Positions 43,040 through 54,872 of a DNA stretch of 64,000 nt are shown piece after piece. Numbering within the stretch: the stretch's first letter is position 1; each line of letters opens with the position of its first letter. Under the pieces are notes generated by a model. It had not been told where the DNA came from. It saw nothing but the letters and a program-made list of their open reading frames with translations, and made no database searches. The position numbers were made by a program, and so were the translations under genes. Source of the stretch: Prionace glauca. Taxonomy: Eukaryota > Chordata > Chondrichthyes > Carcharhiniformes > Carcharhinidae. The stretch covers positions 39,667,603 to 39,731,602 of the forward strand of contig CM075760.1 of assembly GCA_037974335.1 (NCBI GenBank). Reading direction: 5' to 3'.

Positions 43040-45410
43040 CTTGTTCTTGGATCTGGTGCTATGTAATGAGGCGGGTAGAATTAGGGACCTTGCGGTGAAG
43101 GATCCTCTTGGAGAGAGTGATCATTGTATGGTGGAGTTTCTGGTGCAGATGGAGGAGGAGAAAGTGGGTTCCCAGACACGCGTCCTTTGTTTGAATAGTG
43201 GGGAGTATGGTAGGATGAGAGAAGAATTGGCGAATGTGGACTGGGGGAGCGCGTTGGAAGGTAGGTCTGCTGAGGAGCAGTGGAGGATCTTTAAGGAGAT
43301 CTTTCTTGGTGCTCAGCAGAAATTTATTCCGATGGTTAAAAAGGACAGTAGGAGGAGAGGTAATAAGCCGTGGATAACGAAGGAGGTGAAGGAAAGTGTT
43401 AAATTAAAAGCGGAGGAGTTTAGAGTAGCTAAGAGCAGTGGGCGAGAAGAGGATTGGGAAAGGTTTAAATGTCAACAAAGATTGACAAAGAAATTGATAA
43501 AGGAGGGTAGGAGAAGCTATGAGGCTGGGCTAGCACTTAATATAAAAAAGGATAGCAAGAGTTTTTATAAATATATAAAAAGGAAGAGGCTGGCTAGGGT
43601 AAACGTTGGTCCTTTAGAGGATGAGAAAGGGGAGCTCGTGGTAGGGGATGGGGATATGGCTAAGGTCTTGAATAACTTTTTTGTTTCTGTCTTCACGGAG
43701 GAGGACGTGAATAATTTGCCGGGTGTTAGCGATGGAAAGGTGGTAGGAATGGAGGGTCTTAATGACATTACTGTTACTAGAGAGGTGGTGCTCGACAGAC
43801 TGGAGGGGCTGATTGTGGACAAGTCCCCAGGACCGGATGGAATGCATCCGAGGGTTCTGAAAGAAATGGCGGAGGTGATAGTGGATGCCTTGGTGGTTAT
43901 TTTCCAGACGTCGCTGGATTCCGGGGAAGTGCCAGAAGATTGGAAAACGGCTAATGTTACGCCGTTGTTTAAGAAGGGTGCCAGGTAAAAGGCGGGGAAT
44001 TATAGGCCGGTTAGTTTAACGTCTGTGGTAGGTAAAATGTTTGAAACCGTCATTAAGGAGGAAATAGCGAGGCATCTTGAGGGGAATTGCTTGATAGGGC
44101 GGACGCAACACGGTTTCATTAAAGGGAAGTCGTGTCTGACAAATTTACTGGAGTTCTATGAGGATGTGTCTAGGGCAGTGGATAGAGGAGAGCCGGTGGA
44201 TGTGGTCTTTCTGGATTTTCAGAAGGCGTTTGACAAGGTACCTCACAAGAGGTTATTGCAGAAGGTCAGGGGACATGGAGTTGGGGGTAGGGTGTTAGCG
44301 TGGATAGAGGATTGATTATCAAATAGGAGGCAGAGAGTGGGGGTCAATGGATGCTATTCGGATTGGCGGTTGGTGACTAGTGGGGTGCCCCAGGGATCGG
44401 TGCTGGGGCCTCAGCTATTTTCCATTTATATAGATGATCTGGAGGAGGGAACCGAGTGCAGGGTGTCGAAATTTGCTGATGACACCAAGATTGGGGGAAA
44501 GACAAATTGTGCGGAGGGTGTGGAGAGTCTGCAGAAGGATCTAGATAGGCTGGGCGAATGGGGCAGGAAATGGCAAATGGAATTTAATGTTGGCAAGTGT
44601 GAGGTGGTCCACTTTGGAAGGAGGAATGGTAGGAAGGACTATTACTTACGGGGCGAAAAACTGCAGCAGGCGACGGTGCAGAGGGACCTCGGGGTCCTTG
44701 TGCATGAGTCGCAAAAACCCAGCTTGCAGGTGCAGCAGGTGGTCAGGAAGGCGAATGGGATGCTGGCCTTCATAGCGAGGGGGATTGAATATAGGAGTAG
44801 GGAGGTCTTGCTACAGCTGTGTAGGGCATTGGTGAGGCCGCAGCTGGAGTACTGTGTGCAGTTTTGGGCGCCGCACCTGCGCAAGGATATTTTGGCCCTG
44901 GAGGGAGTGCAGAGGAGGTTTACTCGGCTGATACCGGAGTTGAGGGGATTGAGCTATGAGGAGAGGCTGAATAAACTAGGTTTGTACTCGTTAGAGTTTA
45001 GAAGAATGAGGGGAGATCTCATTGAGACGTATAAGATGATGAATGGGATGGATAGGATAGAGGTGGAGAGACTCTTCCCGCTCAAAAAAGACAGTAGGAC
45101 TAGGGGGCACAGCCTCAAGATAAAGAAGGGGCGGTTTAGAACAGAGTTGAGGAGGAACTTCTTCACTCAAAGGGTGGTGAATCTCTGGAATTCTCTGCCC
45201 GTTGAAGTGGTGGAGGTTGCCTCGCCAAATATTTTTAAGAAACGGGTTGATGGGTTTTGATAAGAGAAGGGATTAAGGGTTATGGGGAGAGGGCAGGAAG
45301 GTGGAGCTGAGTCACGACAGATCAGCCATGATCTTATTGAATGGCGGGGCAGGCTCGAAGGGCCAGATGGCCTACTCCTGCTCCTATTTCTTATGTTCTT
45401 ATGTTCTTAT
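43040..45410 (+). mobile_element. Young CR1-clade LINE, 5'-truncated
   Basis: It starts in the endonuclease end (LVLCNEAGR, GESDHCMVEF) and has an almost continuous ORF2 to 45260: [77 protein letters not shown] and TQRVVNLWNSLPVEVV. I count two in-frame stops (at about 43987 and 44314). The catalytic FADD is kept. The 3' end is a TTCTTATG repeat (45390-45410). It forms part of the GPCR gene's upstream flank. Confidence 0.92.
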
Positions 45411-45600
45411 ATTTTGAATGTGGTCTGACCAGAGTCTTATAAAAGTCAGCAGTACATCCCTGCTTTTAATTCTAGCCCTCTGGAAATGAATGCTAACAGA
45501 GGGTCCTCTGTAATATCAAATGAATATTGACAGATTTACAGTCTGAGTCTCCATTATTACCAACTTTCCATACGCCCCTGACCCTCAACAACCTATCTAG
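45411..45600 (-). mobile_element. LINE remnant, antisense
   Basis: GTGGTCTGACCAGAGTCTTATA with CTTTTAATTCTAGCCCTCTGG resembles the antisense LVRPHLEYC region of CR1-type elements. Short and eroded. Confidence 0.45.
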
Positions 45601-45851
45601 GCTGTAAATGTTCTACTTTGGGCGTAAAAGGTCTTGGATTGAAGGGAGTTAACCGAAGCTGTTTGTTTAGTGACTGTAATTGATGTGAGCCTCCATGGAT
45701 CTGATTAGTGTGCCTGGACGGTTTTCTCTTTTCTATTAATAAGGGATTCCGTTCAATGTGTTGTCCTATTGAGTCAGCGGGAGCGACGACTCTGACACTA
45801 ACAGAGATCAGCGGCTGTGGAGACAGAGGGAGGGAGAAGAGCGACCTGAAT

Positions 45852-46019
45852 CTGGGAACAATGGATTGGAAATTTCCAACAACGGATCGGAATCTGGGAA
45901 CAATGAAACGGAATGTTCCAACAATGGGCCAGAATCTGAGTACAATGAATTGGAATGTTCCAACAATGGAGCAGAATCTGAGTACAATGAACTGGAATGT
46001 TATAACAATGGATCAGAAT
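45852..46019 (+). repeat. Four in-frame 42-bp repeats in GPCR exon 1
   Basis: Units at 45852-45893, 45894-45935, 45936-45977 and 45978-46019, each CTGRGWACAATG plus a variable GAAtGTTccAACAAtGG part ending AGAAT. 42 bp is 14 codons, so the receptor frame is kept and gives LSTMNWNVPTMEQN-type units. The next frame is also open and gives an Asn/Glu/Ser-rich peptide. Confidence 0.9.
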
Positions 46020-46167
46020 GTTCCAACCGAGGACAGGACTTTATTGTATTGGATATCTCAGTTTACTACAGATGCTTCGTGGATAACATCAGCTGTTCGG
46101 ATTGAATACCTACTGAAGGCGATTCAGTGCTTTTACTATCCCCTTCTGGCTATTGTTGGTGTTCCAG
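45861..46167 (+). CDS. GPR139-like class A GPCR, exon 1 (N-terminus and start of TM1)
   Basis: The exon ends in AIQCFYYPLLAIVGVP plus one base before the donor GTAAGT at 46168, phase 1. FYYPLLAIVGVP is the start of TM1 in elasmobranch GPR139-like receptors, and the missing residue is completed by exon 2 at 57019 (V then NIITIATL). The start is uncertain. ATG 45861 has a good Kozak context (A at -3, G at +4) and lies in the first 42-bp repeat; another in-frame ATG at 45756 has a poor context, and one in the fourth repeat would also work. With 45861 the extracellular N-terminus is about 90 residues, longer than usual for GPR139, and is partly made of four 14-residue repeats. No signal peptide is seen. 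Confidence 0.7.
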
Positions 46168-46640
46168 GTAAGTCCCTGGCTGGAATTGTACCGGCCCGAC
46201 CACCACAGGAATCAGAGCAAGCGAGAGTTGGAGAATGGGAAGGTCTGTTGAACACTGGCAGGAATTTGCAGCTTGTGTAAGACTGAGGCTGTAAAGTCCT
46301 GTGCCCTGGTCCAGTTCCCAATTCTACGAAAGATTATTTAACTGTATTGAATTACTGTGCTCCGTTTGCTGCTCTTGTTGTTTCTGTTGAATATCTGTCT
46401 CCAGTTATTAATTCTTTCAGCCAGTGACAATTGACTCAGGGCCTTTGAGCTAGGATGTCTTCTATTTGCTGTGACTTTCCATAGACAAGTGACCTCAAAT
46501 GCTCTTCCATCGTGAGTAAATGATTGAGACATAATCTTTTTTACCCTCTGCATATAACACCAGCTCACCCACCCAATCACCAGGCCGCAGAAGCAATTTT
46601 ATTGGTCATATATGCACAGCAGGATCTCACAGAGAGGGAG
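46168..46640. other. Start of the GPCR intron
   Basis: No repeat or exon recognised apart from the donor. The intron runs from 46168 to 57018. Confidence 0.5.
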
Positions 46641-46930
46641 CATACTTCATAAAATTTGAAATTTACTCACCAGTGTCACAAATACGCAAACATTAACATT
46701 GCAGTTAAGTTGCTGTGAAAATCCCCGAGTTGCCACACTCCAGCGCCTGTTCTGGTACACTGAGGGAGAATTTAGCATGGCCAATGCACCTAACCAACAC
46801 AACTTTCAGAGAGTGGGAGGAAACTCACGCAGACACGCACAGACGTGAAGACTCTGCACAGATAGGAGGCAAACCTGCAATTGATCCAAGCCCCAAGTGC
46901 TTTGAGGCAACAGCATTATCCCATGTACCA
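46640..46930 (-). mobile_element. tRNA-derived SINE (family A) in the GPCR intron
   Basis: Antisense: TTACTCACCAGTGTCACAAA at the left, GTTGCTGTGAAAATCCCCGAG, AGTGGGAGGAAACTCACGCA, and TGCAATTGATCCAAGCCCC near the antisense B box. Eroded at the right end. Confidence 0.75.
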
Positions 46931-47827
46931 CCACAAACTCTCCTAGAGTCACAGGAAAACAAACACACAGACAGACCCAAACAGACATATATTAATACGC
47001 ACATTTACTGATAGAAGCAGTCGGATTTATACTTACTCCCACTTACTCCCACTCACACACAAATTCAAGAATCAAAATTGCTGTAACATTCCAGAATAAC
47101 GCACACTTTGGAACACTCGCCAGGTACTCTGTTGCTCACACAAAAAGCACGCACACACACACATACTGGTACAGACAATATAGATGCACACAACACACCC
47201 GCGGTAGGGAGTCAGGATAACAACTACTCTGTGCCCATTGGTGGCGGGGTCAGCAGTAAAACCGCGTGGCAGACTAGAACTCAGGCCCACGCCTGATTTC
47301 TCGCCTCCTGCAACCTTCATCGGCAACGGACAGACAGCGGATTCAGCCTCCAGCCCATTTCTGGCAAGAGGCTGAATAAATTATTGAAATTTATTTTAAA
47401 ACAAATTTAATTAAAATTAGCAATCTTGGGATGTATTTGTCCAGCACACTTGCCTTTGCAGCCTCATTGGGAGAGGTTATGTACGGTGAGGAAAACAGCT
47501 GGCCACATGTATGAGGACGTGGCCTCGGCACTGGAACCGAATGCGATTGAGGACAGTGAGCAAGGTCGACAGCAAACGTAGATGCTCCTTGGGTAATGCC
47601 CAACAGGCACTGGCAACTGGGCAGTAATGGGGGTTGGGCCTGAGGTGGTAAGATCTACAGGAGGAGGGCCTGAAGATAGCGGGGCATATGGGCCATTGCG
47701 TGCAGGAGCGGGATCTGCAGAGGCTGGATCTGCAGGGGCGTGAGCAGAAGGGGCAGGGCCTGAAGGCAGATGGGCACTTGCGGAGTGGGCCGATGCAGTC
47801 GGGAGAGTGGCCCAGGCCCTGCTGCTG
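46931..47827. other. Intron stretch, GC-rich toward the right
   Basis: 46950-47200 contains scattered CA-rich simple sequence. 47480-47827 is GC-rich with an open minus-strand frame (Pro/Ala/Ser-rich) whose reading is probably a compositional artefact; I cannot name a domain. Confidence 0.4.
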
Positions 47828-48170
47828 CTCTGCATGAGATTGGTGAGGGTAGCGCGTCCTACAGCCACTCTGCACATGATCGATGAGGCAGGGATGGGGT
47901 CTAGCTGCCTCTCTGCATGCACAATGGGATAGAGAGGGGACCTCGCTGCTCTCTGCATGGACAGTGAAATAGGGAGGGGGCCTCACTGTCTCTCTACATG
48001 CACAGTAGGGGAGGTAGGGGGCCTCACTGCCTCTCTGCATGGACAGTGGGATAGTGAGGGGACCTCGCTGCTCTCTGCATGCACAGTGGGGTAGGGAGGG
48101 GGTCTCGCTGCTCCTCTGCATGCACAAAGGTTAGGGAGGGGGTCTCGTTGCCCCTCTGCATGCAGTTGAT
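47828..48170 (+). repeat. Minisatellite, 9 units of about 41 bp
   Basis: Units begin CTCTGCATG or CTCTRCA at 47828, 47868, 47911, 47951, 47992, 48033, 48073, 48114 and 48154. The unit body reads CACAGTGGGATAGGGAGGGG then CCTCGCTGC. The first two units are more diverged. The long minus-strand frame here (repeated MQR, ACRE) simply reflects the repeat. Confidence 0.88.
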
Positions 48171-48479
48171 GTGGGGGAAGGGGGGGGGGATTGGTTTGAG
48201 TGTGGGTGGGGGTGGCGCTATATCCGGCAAGGGGCTACTCATGAAGAGCTGCTGCTCCCACACTATCTGGGGGCAGCTTCTGTGTTGAAGCTAGCTGGAG
48301 TAGTAGAGAGCTGACAGATGTCTCTCTCAGACCAGGCATCTCACTGTTGGCTGCTATTGCGCATTTGCAAGCGCATGTGTTTTGTCTGTTGTCGGTCTCC
48401 CGGCCAGCGTGTGGGAGCTGCAACTGATGAGGGCCACTGCTGAGGATGGTCTAACAACCATCGAGTTTTAACAGCAGAA

Positions 48480-49250
48480 AATGAGTCCCTTCAGCCAATT
48501 ATGTCGGAACTGATTATCAAATACCTTTCCAATCGAATCCCATTTTCCAGCACTCGATCCACAGCCTTGTATGTTCTGATGTTTAAATTGCTGATCTAAA
48601 TACCTCTTGTGGTCGTTCCCGCTTCTACCACCTTTCAGGCCCCGAGCTGCAGATCCCAGCATCCTGTGGACGGAAACATTTCTCCTCAAATCCACACAGA
48701 AATCTGCCCGTTATCTGAAATCCACGCCCCTCTGGTTATTGACACTTTCTAGTAAAGGGAAAAACGTTTCTTCCTATCTATGTGAAGCATAATTTTGTAC
48801 ATATCACTCAGGTTCCCCCCCACAACCCCCACCTGAAAGCACTCCACCATCACCACACACTACACCCGTTCGCCATTCCTCGCACCAGCCCCCCCCCCCC
48901 CCCCCCCTCCCTCCCCCCCCCCCCCCCGCCCCATCCGTCTCTGCTCTAAGTAAAAAGCCCAGCCAACCAGCCTCTATATTCCTCATACATGAAATTCTTC
49001 AGCCCAGGCAGCATCCTGATGAATCTCCTCTCCACCGTCTCCAGTGCAATTACATCCTTCCTGTCGTGTGATGATCAGAGCTGCGCACAGTATTCTTGCT
49101 CTGGTCTAACAGGTATTTTATACACTCCCATCATAACCTCCCAGCTCTTATTTTCTATACTGCAGCTGCTAAAGGCAAGTATCCTCCATGATGTCTCAAT
49201 CACATTACCTACCTGTCTTGCTGCCTTGAGGGATCCACATATATCCACCC
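48480..49250 (-). mobile_element. CR1-clade LINE 3' end with a C tract
   Basis: Antisense C-terminal ORF2 (GGACGGAAACATTTCTCCTC) and, near 49240-49080, WVDICGSLKAARQVGNVIE and IPVRPEQEYCAQL on the minus strand. A run of about 40 C residues lies at 48889-48930. It abuts a plus-strand LINE at 49250. Confidence 0.75.
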
Positions 49251-49615
49251 AAAATTCATTCATGAGGAGGATAGCCTGTTAGCGGGAGATACCAACAGTA
49301 ACCAGGCCTGTGACACCACAGCTGGTTCTGCTGTGGAAAAGGGTGGGACAAAAAGCAAGCGAGCGGTAGTAATAGGGGACTTGCTAGTTAGAGGCACGGG
49401 CAGGCGTTTCTGTGGCCGCAATCAAAACTCCAGGATGATGTGTTGCCTGCCTGGTGCCAGGGTCAAGGAGGTGCCTGAGCCATTGCAGGACATTCTTAAG
49501 GGAGAGGGTGAGCAGCCAAAGGTACATATTAGTACCAACGATGTAGGTTGGAAAATAGATGAGGTCCGAAATGTGAATATAGAGAGTTAGGCAGAAGGCT
49601 AACGTGCAAGACCTC
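49208..49615 (+). repeat. 408-bp inverted duplication, left arm
   Basis: From CCTACCTGTCTTGCTGCCTT at 49208 to ACCTC at 49615. The reverse complement of this block, nearly identical, is at 50778-51185. It spans a junction between a minus-strand LINE end and a plus-strand LINE ORF1 (VIGDLLVRGTGRRFC, HISTNDVGWK). Confidence 0.92.
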
Positions 49616-50777
49616 GAAGGTAGTACTTTCAGGAGTACTACAGGTACCACGTGCAAGTGAGAGTAGAAATAGGAGGATTGGGCAGATGAATTGGGCTTGA
49701 CAGCTCGCACAGGGGACAGGGATTCAAATTTTTGGATCATTAAGATCGTTTCTGGGGAAGGGCTGATCCGTTCAAGAGGGCTGGGACTAACATCCTGGGG
49801 GGAAGATTTACTAGAGCCACTTGGGAGGGTTAAACTAGTTTGGCAAGGGTGTTGGACCCAATGCAGTAGAGATACAGAAGAGAAGTTGAGGAAAACACAG
49901 AAGTTAAAGAGAGCACATCAATTAGTTAAGGCATTGTCAGTAATGCAAGTACCATTCACATCAGGCAAAATCAAGATATGAGCAAGGGAAGTCCACATTA
50001 AACTGCATTTATTTCAATGCAAGAGGCCTGACGGGCAAGACAGATGAACTCAGGGGATTGATGGGTACGTGGGACTGGGATATTGTAGCAATTACTGAAA
50101 CATGGCTAAGGGAGGGACAGGACTGGCAGCTTAATGTTCCAGCTTAATGTTGTACCTTTCCTGTAACAGATGTTATAGGAAAGGTACGACGAGGGGGGGG
50201 GGGAGTTACGCTTTTGATTAGGGAAAGCATCATGACTGTACTGAGAGGGGATATATCCGTGTTCGGCCACTGAGTCTATATCGGTAGAACAGAGAAATAA
50301 GAAGGGGGAAATCACTTTGATAGGGTTGTACTACAGGCCCCCAAATAGTCAGCGGGAAATTGAGGAACAAATCTATAAGGAGACTGCAGATAGCTCCAAG
50401 AAAAATAGCGTGGTAATAGTCGGAGATTTTAATTTTCCCAAGATTGTTTGGGACAGCCATCATATTGGAGGGGTGGGTGGAGAGAAATTTGTTGAGTGTA
50501 TTCAGGTGAAATTTGTTATTCAGTATGTGGATAGCCCGACAAGACAGGGGGAAAAGCTTGAGCTCCTCTTGGGAAATAAGGAAGGGCAGGTGACAGAAGT
50601 GTGAGTGAGGGATCACTTTGGAACCAATGACCATAATTCTATTAGTTTTAAGATAGCTATGGAGAATGATAGGTCTATCCTATAAGTTAATATTCTAAAT
50701 TGAGGCAAGGCCAATTTGTATGGAATCAGGCAGGAACTTGCAAAAATTAATTGGGGCAACCTCTGGGAAGGAAAAGG

Positions 50778-51185
50778 GAGGTCTTGCACGTTAGCCTTCT
50801 GCCTAACTCTCTATATTCACATTTCGGACCTCATCTATTTTCCAACCTACATCGTTGGTACTAATATGTACCTTTGGCTGCTCACCCTCTCCCTTAAGAA
50901 TGTCCTGCAATGGCTCAGGCACCTCCTTGACCCTGGCACCAGGGAGGCAACACATCATCCTGGAGTTTTGATTGCGGCCACAGAAACGCCTGCCCGTGCC
51001 TCTAACTAGCAAGTCCCCTATTACTACCGATCGCTTGCTTTTTGTCCCACCCTTTCCCACAGCAGAACCAGCTGTGGTGTCACAGGCCTGGTTACTGTTG
51101 GTATCTCCCGCTAACAGGCTATCCTCCTCATGAATGAATTTTGGGTGGATATATGTGGATCCCTGAAGGCAGCAAGACAGGTAGG
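50778..51185 (-). repeat. 408-bp inverted duplication, right arm
   Basis: Reverse complement of 49208-49615 with only a few differences (for example one residue in the GTKSKR-VVIGDLL frame). It breaks the LINE between its endonuclease end and RT start. AGGAAAAG flanks it on both sides (50769-50776 and 51183-51190), which suggests a short target repeat or microhomology. The loop between the arms is 1162 bp. Confidence 0.92.
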
Positions 51186-52671
51186 AAAAGTGGCATGCTT
51201 TCAACAGTGTGTTAACCAGGGTTCAGGGTAAACACATTCCTCTTAGAGTGAAGGGCAAGGCTGGCAGAAGCCGGGAACCCTGGGTGACTCGCGATATTGA
51301 GGCCCTGGTCAAGAAGAAGAAAGAGGCACATGACGTGCAAAGACAGCTGGGATAAAGTGAATCTGTTGAAGAGTATAGGGGGTTTAGGAGCAGAGTTGTG
51401 AGAAATCGGGGACAAGATTTTTTTGGCAGGCAAGCCAAAGGAGAATCCAAAGAGGTTCTACAAATACATAAAGACCAGGAGAGTAACTAGGGAGAGAGTA
51501 GGGCCTCTTCAGGATCAACAAGATCATCTAAGTGCAGATCCACAAGAGATGGGTGAGATCCTAAATGAATATTTCTCATCAGTATTTACCATTGAGAAAA
51601 ACATATGTGTTAGGGAACTTGGGGAATTAAATATTGATATCCTGTGGAGTGTACATATTATTGAGAAGGAGGTGATGGAAGTCTGTAAGTGCATCAAAGT
51701 AGATAAATCTGTGGGACCTGATGAGATATATCCAGGGCGTTGTGGGAGGCTAGGGAGGAAATTGCGGGTCCCTTAGCAGAGATATTTGAATCATTGATAG
51801 TCACGGGTGAGGTGCCTGAAGATTGGAAAGTGACAAATGTTGTGCCTTTGTTTAAAAAAGGGCTGCAGAGAAAAGCCTGGGAACTAAAAGTGAGTTAGCC
51901 TCACATCTGTGGTGGATAACTTGTTGGAAGGTATTTTGAAAGACAGGATGGACAGGCATTTGGAAATGCAAGGACTGTTAGGGACAGTCGGCATGGCTTT
52001 ATGAGTGGAAAATCATGTCTCACAAATTTGGTTGAGTTTTGTGAAGGGGTAACCAAAAAGGTAAATGAGGGCTTTGCAGTTGCTGATGTCTACATGGACT
52101 TTAACAAGGCCTTTGACAGGGTACCGCATGGTGGGTTGTTGCAGAAAGTTAAACCTCACGGGATCCAGGGTGAGGTGTGTAAATGGATAAAAATTGGCTT
52201 CTGTTGGTTGGTTGTAGAGGGTTGTTTTTCAAACTGGAGGCCTGTGAGCAGTGATGTGCCTCAGGACTCGGTACTGGGTCCACTGTTATTTGTCTCTTAT
52301 ACTAACGATTTGGGTGACAATATAGGAGGCACGGTTAATAAGTTTGCAGATGTCACCAAGATTGGAAAAGATCTTACAAGGATGCTACTGGGATTGATGG
52401 ATTGAGTTATAAGGAGAGGCTGAATAGACTGGGACTTTTTTCTCTGGAACATAGAGGTTGAGGGGTGACCTTTATGCGTGTCTATAAAATAATGAGGGGC
52501 ATAGACAAGGTAGATAGTCAATATCTTTTCCCAAAGGTAGGGGAGTCTAAAACTAGAGGGCATAGGATTAAGGTGAGAGGGGAAAGATTCAAAAGTGTCC
52601 AGAGAGCCATTTTTTTCTTCACACAGAGGGTGGTGAGTGTCAGGAACAAGCTGCCAGAGGTAGTACAAAGA

Positions 52672-52988
52672 ACAAAGAACAAAGAACAAAACAGCACGGG
52701 AAACAGGCCCTTCGGCCCAACGAGCCCGCGCCGCCGTCCCATGGTCAGTGACCTATTCATGACTCTAGTCTATGCCTAATGTGTGAGGATCAGGGAGGTC
52801 CAATATAGGGACAATTTGTTACCCAATCAATCAGCCTAAAAGCACATTTTTGGGATGTGGGAGGAAACCGGAGCACCCGGAGGAAACCCACGCAACCACG
52901 GGGAGAACGCACAAACTCCCACGGACACAGGCCCAACTCCATGTGTCCGCACAGTAACAGAGATAACCTCTGTGCTGCCATGATGCCC
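52672..52988 (-). mobile_element. SINE (family B type) in a LINE 3' end
   Basis: It starts AACAAAGAACAAAGAACAAA, continues CGGGAAACAGGCCCTTCGG, and carries GAGGAAACCGGAGCACCCGG. This is the antisense of the repeat at 1685-2138. Confidence 0.8.
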
Positions 52989-52994
52989 TCGAGA

Positions 52995-54104
52995 TGGTAA
53001 GTGCCTGTGGATAAAAATTTCATTATTAAAGACTCTATACCCCTGAGACTAAACTGACCCCAATCCTACAATGCTTAATAAGGCCTGCTATATCCCCCTA
53101 TATGTAAACTGCTCATGTGGCTGTCCAAGTGACTCTTGAACAACCCTAGCGTGCCTGCTTCCACCACCTCATTCGGCAGTGCATTCCACATCCCCACTAC
53201 CCTTTGTGTGAAAAACTGCCCTCTAACATTAGTCTTATATCTAGCCCCCCTCACCCTAAGCCCGTGACCCCTCGTTCTATCCATTTCTAATAGCGGAAAA
53301 AGCTTATCACCATCTACTCTATCTGTCCCCTTCATAATCTTATAAACCTCTATCAAATCCCCCCTCAGCCGACGTCTCTCAAGGGAAAACAGCCCAAGTG
53401 CGTTCAATCTTTCCTCGTAAGACAGCCCTTCCATACCAGGCAACATCCTGGTAAATCTCCTCTGCACTCTCTCCAGGATCTCTACATCCTTCCGGTAGTA
53501 CGGCGACCAGAACTGGACGCAGTACTCCAGGTGAGGCCTAACCAACGTTCTATACAACTGCAACATCAGACTCCCACTCTTATATTCTATACCCCTTCCT
53601 ATGAAGGCTAACATGCCATACGCTTTCCTCATCACATTCTGCACCTGCACCGACACCTTCAGGGACTTGTGTACCTGCACCCCCAGGTCTCTCTGCGTAT
53701 CTATACTCCGGATAGTTCTACCTTTTATCATATAACTCCCTTCCACATTATTCCGGCCAAAGTGCATCACCTCGCATTTCTCCGGATTAAATTCCATTTG
53801 CCATCTATCTGCCCAATCTACCAGCCTATCTATGTCCTGTTGCATTGCCAGGCACTGCTCCTCAGTACCCGCCAATCCAACCAACTTAGTGTCATCAGCA
53901 AATTTGCTGATCACACCACCTACCCCCTCTTCCAAGTCATTAATGTATACTACAAATAGTAGAGGTCCTAGTACCGAGCCCTGCGGCACCCCACTGGTGA
54001 CAGACCTCCAATTGGAAAAGGAGCCCTCCACTACTACCCGCTGTCTTCTCCTCCCAAGCCAGTTCTTCACCCATCTGCATACCTGGCCTTGTAGAGACGG
54101 GTAC
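52995..54104 (-). mobile_element. Youngest CR1-clade LINE copy, 5'-truncated, ORF open
   Basis: The minus strand has one uninterrupted 343-codon frame (54106 to 53075): [46 protein letters not shown] (catalytic ADD kept), LVRPHLEYCVQFWSPYYRKD, KTNVRGQFFTQRVVGMWNAL and a stop. The upstream RT, endonuclease and ORF1 are missing, so it cannot be active on its own, but lack of any break shows a recent insertion. Same family as 23465-27300. Confidence 0.92.
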
Positions 54105-54279
54105 AATGTTATCTTTTAAAAAGTGTTTAGATAGGTGGGTACGATGGGTATAGAGGGATTTGGGTTAAATGCGGGCAATTGGGATTAGTTTAGAGGTTTA
54201 AAAAATGGGTGGCATGGACAAGTTGGGCCGATGGGCCTGTCACCATGCTGTAAACCTCTATGACTCTATAATAAACACG

Positions 54280-54870
54280 AGTTACAGGGTTGATTGTATA
54301 GCTAGGGAAATGGCATTTGTGGACCTGTTGTGGAGGTAGATGAACTGTAGTGGATCCAGGCGATCTGGGAGGCCGAAATTGATTCAAACCATGACAAAAC
54401 TTTTGATGCATTTCATAATATTGAATATCAGAGTAACCGGACAATGACCATTAAGGCAGCCTGCTTGACTTTTCTTTTGTAGCGGCCTTGGTTTGGGTTT
54501 TTCTTACCTGATGCATAGATTAGCAACTTTCCGACTGAGAGACATTGAGCTTCAGTGGTCCAGTAGGCCATAGTGGGAGAGCAGCAAACGCACTGAATGC
54601 TATGGACAGTAGCTATTCGCTGAACCCTGAAGCTTTATCCTACTTTTGAAAGCAAACCCTGGTACTTGAGTTCTGTGCCAGTCGAGTGTGAGATTACTGT
54701 TTCTTCCTGTGTTGTGCGAATGGTGTCCACAAATCTGTGGTCTCCTCTTCAGGGTACAGATCTGTGTAAGTATAATAGTCGGAACTGTTGAGGCATCAGG
54801 ATCTCCCTCTGCCAACTGTTAATATTGCGGTGTTAATCCAGATATTGTGGTGTTTATCCAGAACACCGCT
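54280..54870. other. GPCR intron, no feature recognised
   Basis: I see no exon or clear repeat. Possible islands of unique intron sequence remain here. Confidence 0.45.
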
Positions 54871-54872
54871 CA

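Larger units (their letters stand above)
49250..54275 (+). mobile_element. Old CR1-clade LINE, long, split by four later events
   Basis: ORF1 esterase region 49330-49590 (HISTND block), endonuclease 50000-50640 (GLYYRPPNSQREIEEQ, GDFNFPKIVWDS), RT 51660-52350 ([42 protein letters not shown]), then a deletion into the C-terminal region and 3' end (52380-52660). The very 3' end (AATGTTATCTTTTAAAAAGT to CTATGACTCTATAATA) resumes only at 54105-54275. It is interrupted by the 408-bp inverted block, a SINE (52672-52988) and another LINE (52995-54104). Confidence 0.85.

Noticed and set aside
47477-48263. A 200-codon minus-strand frame with repeated MQR and ACRE words.
   Set aside because: It follows the 41-bp minisatellite and a GC-rich flank, with no recognisable domain or splice sites.
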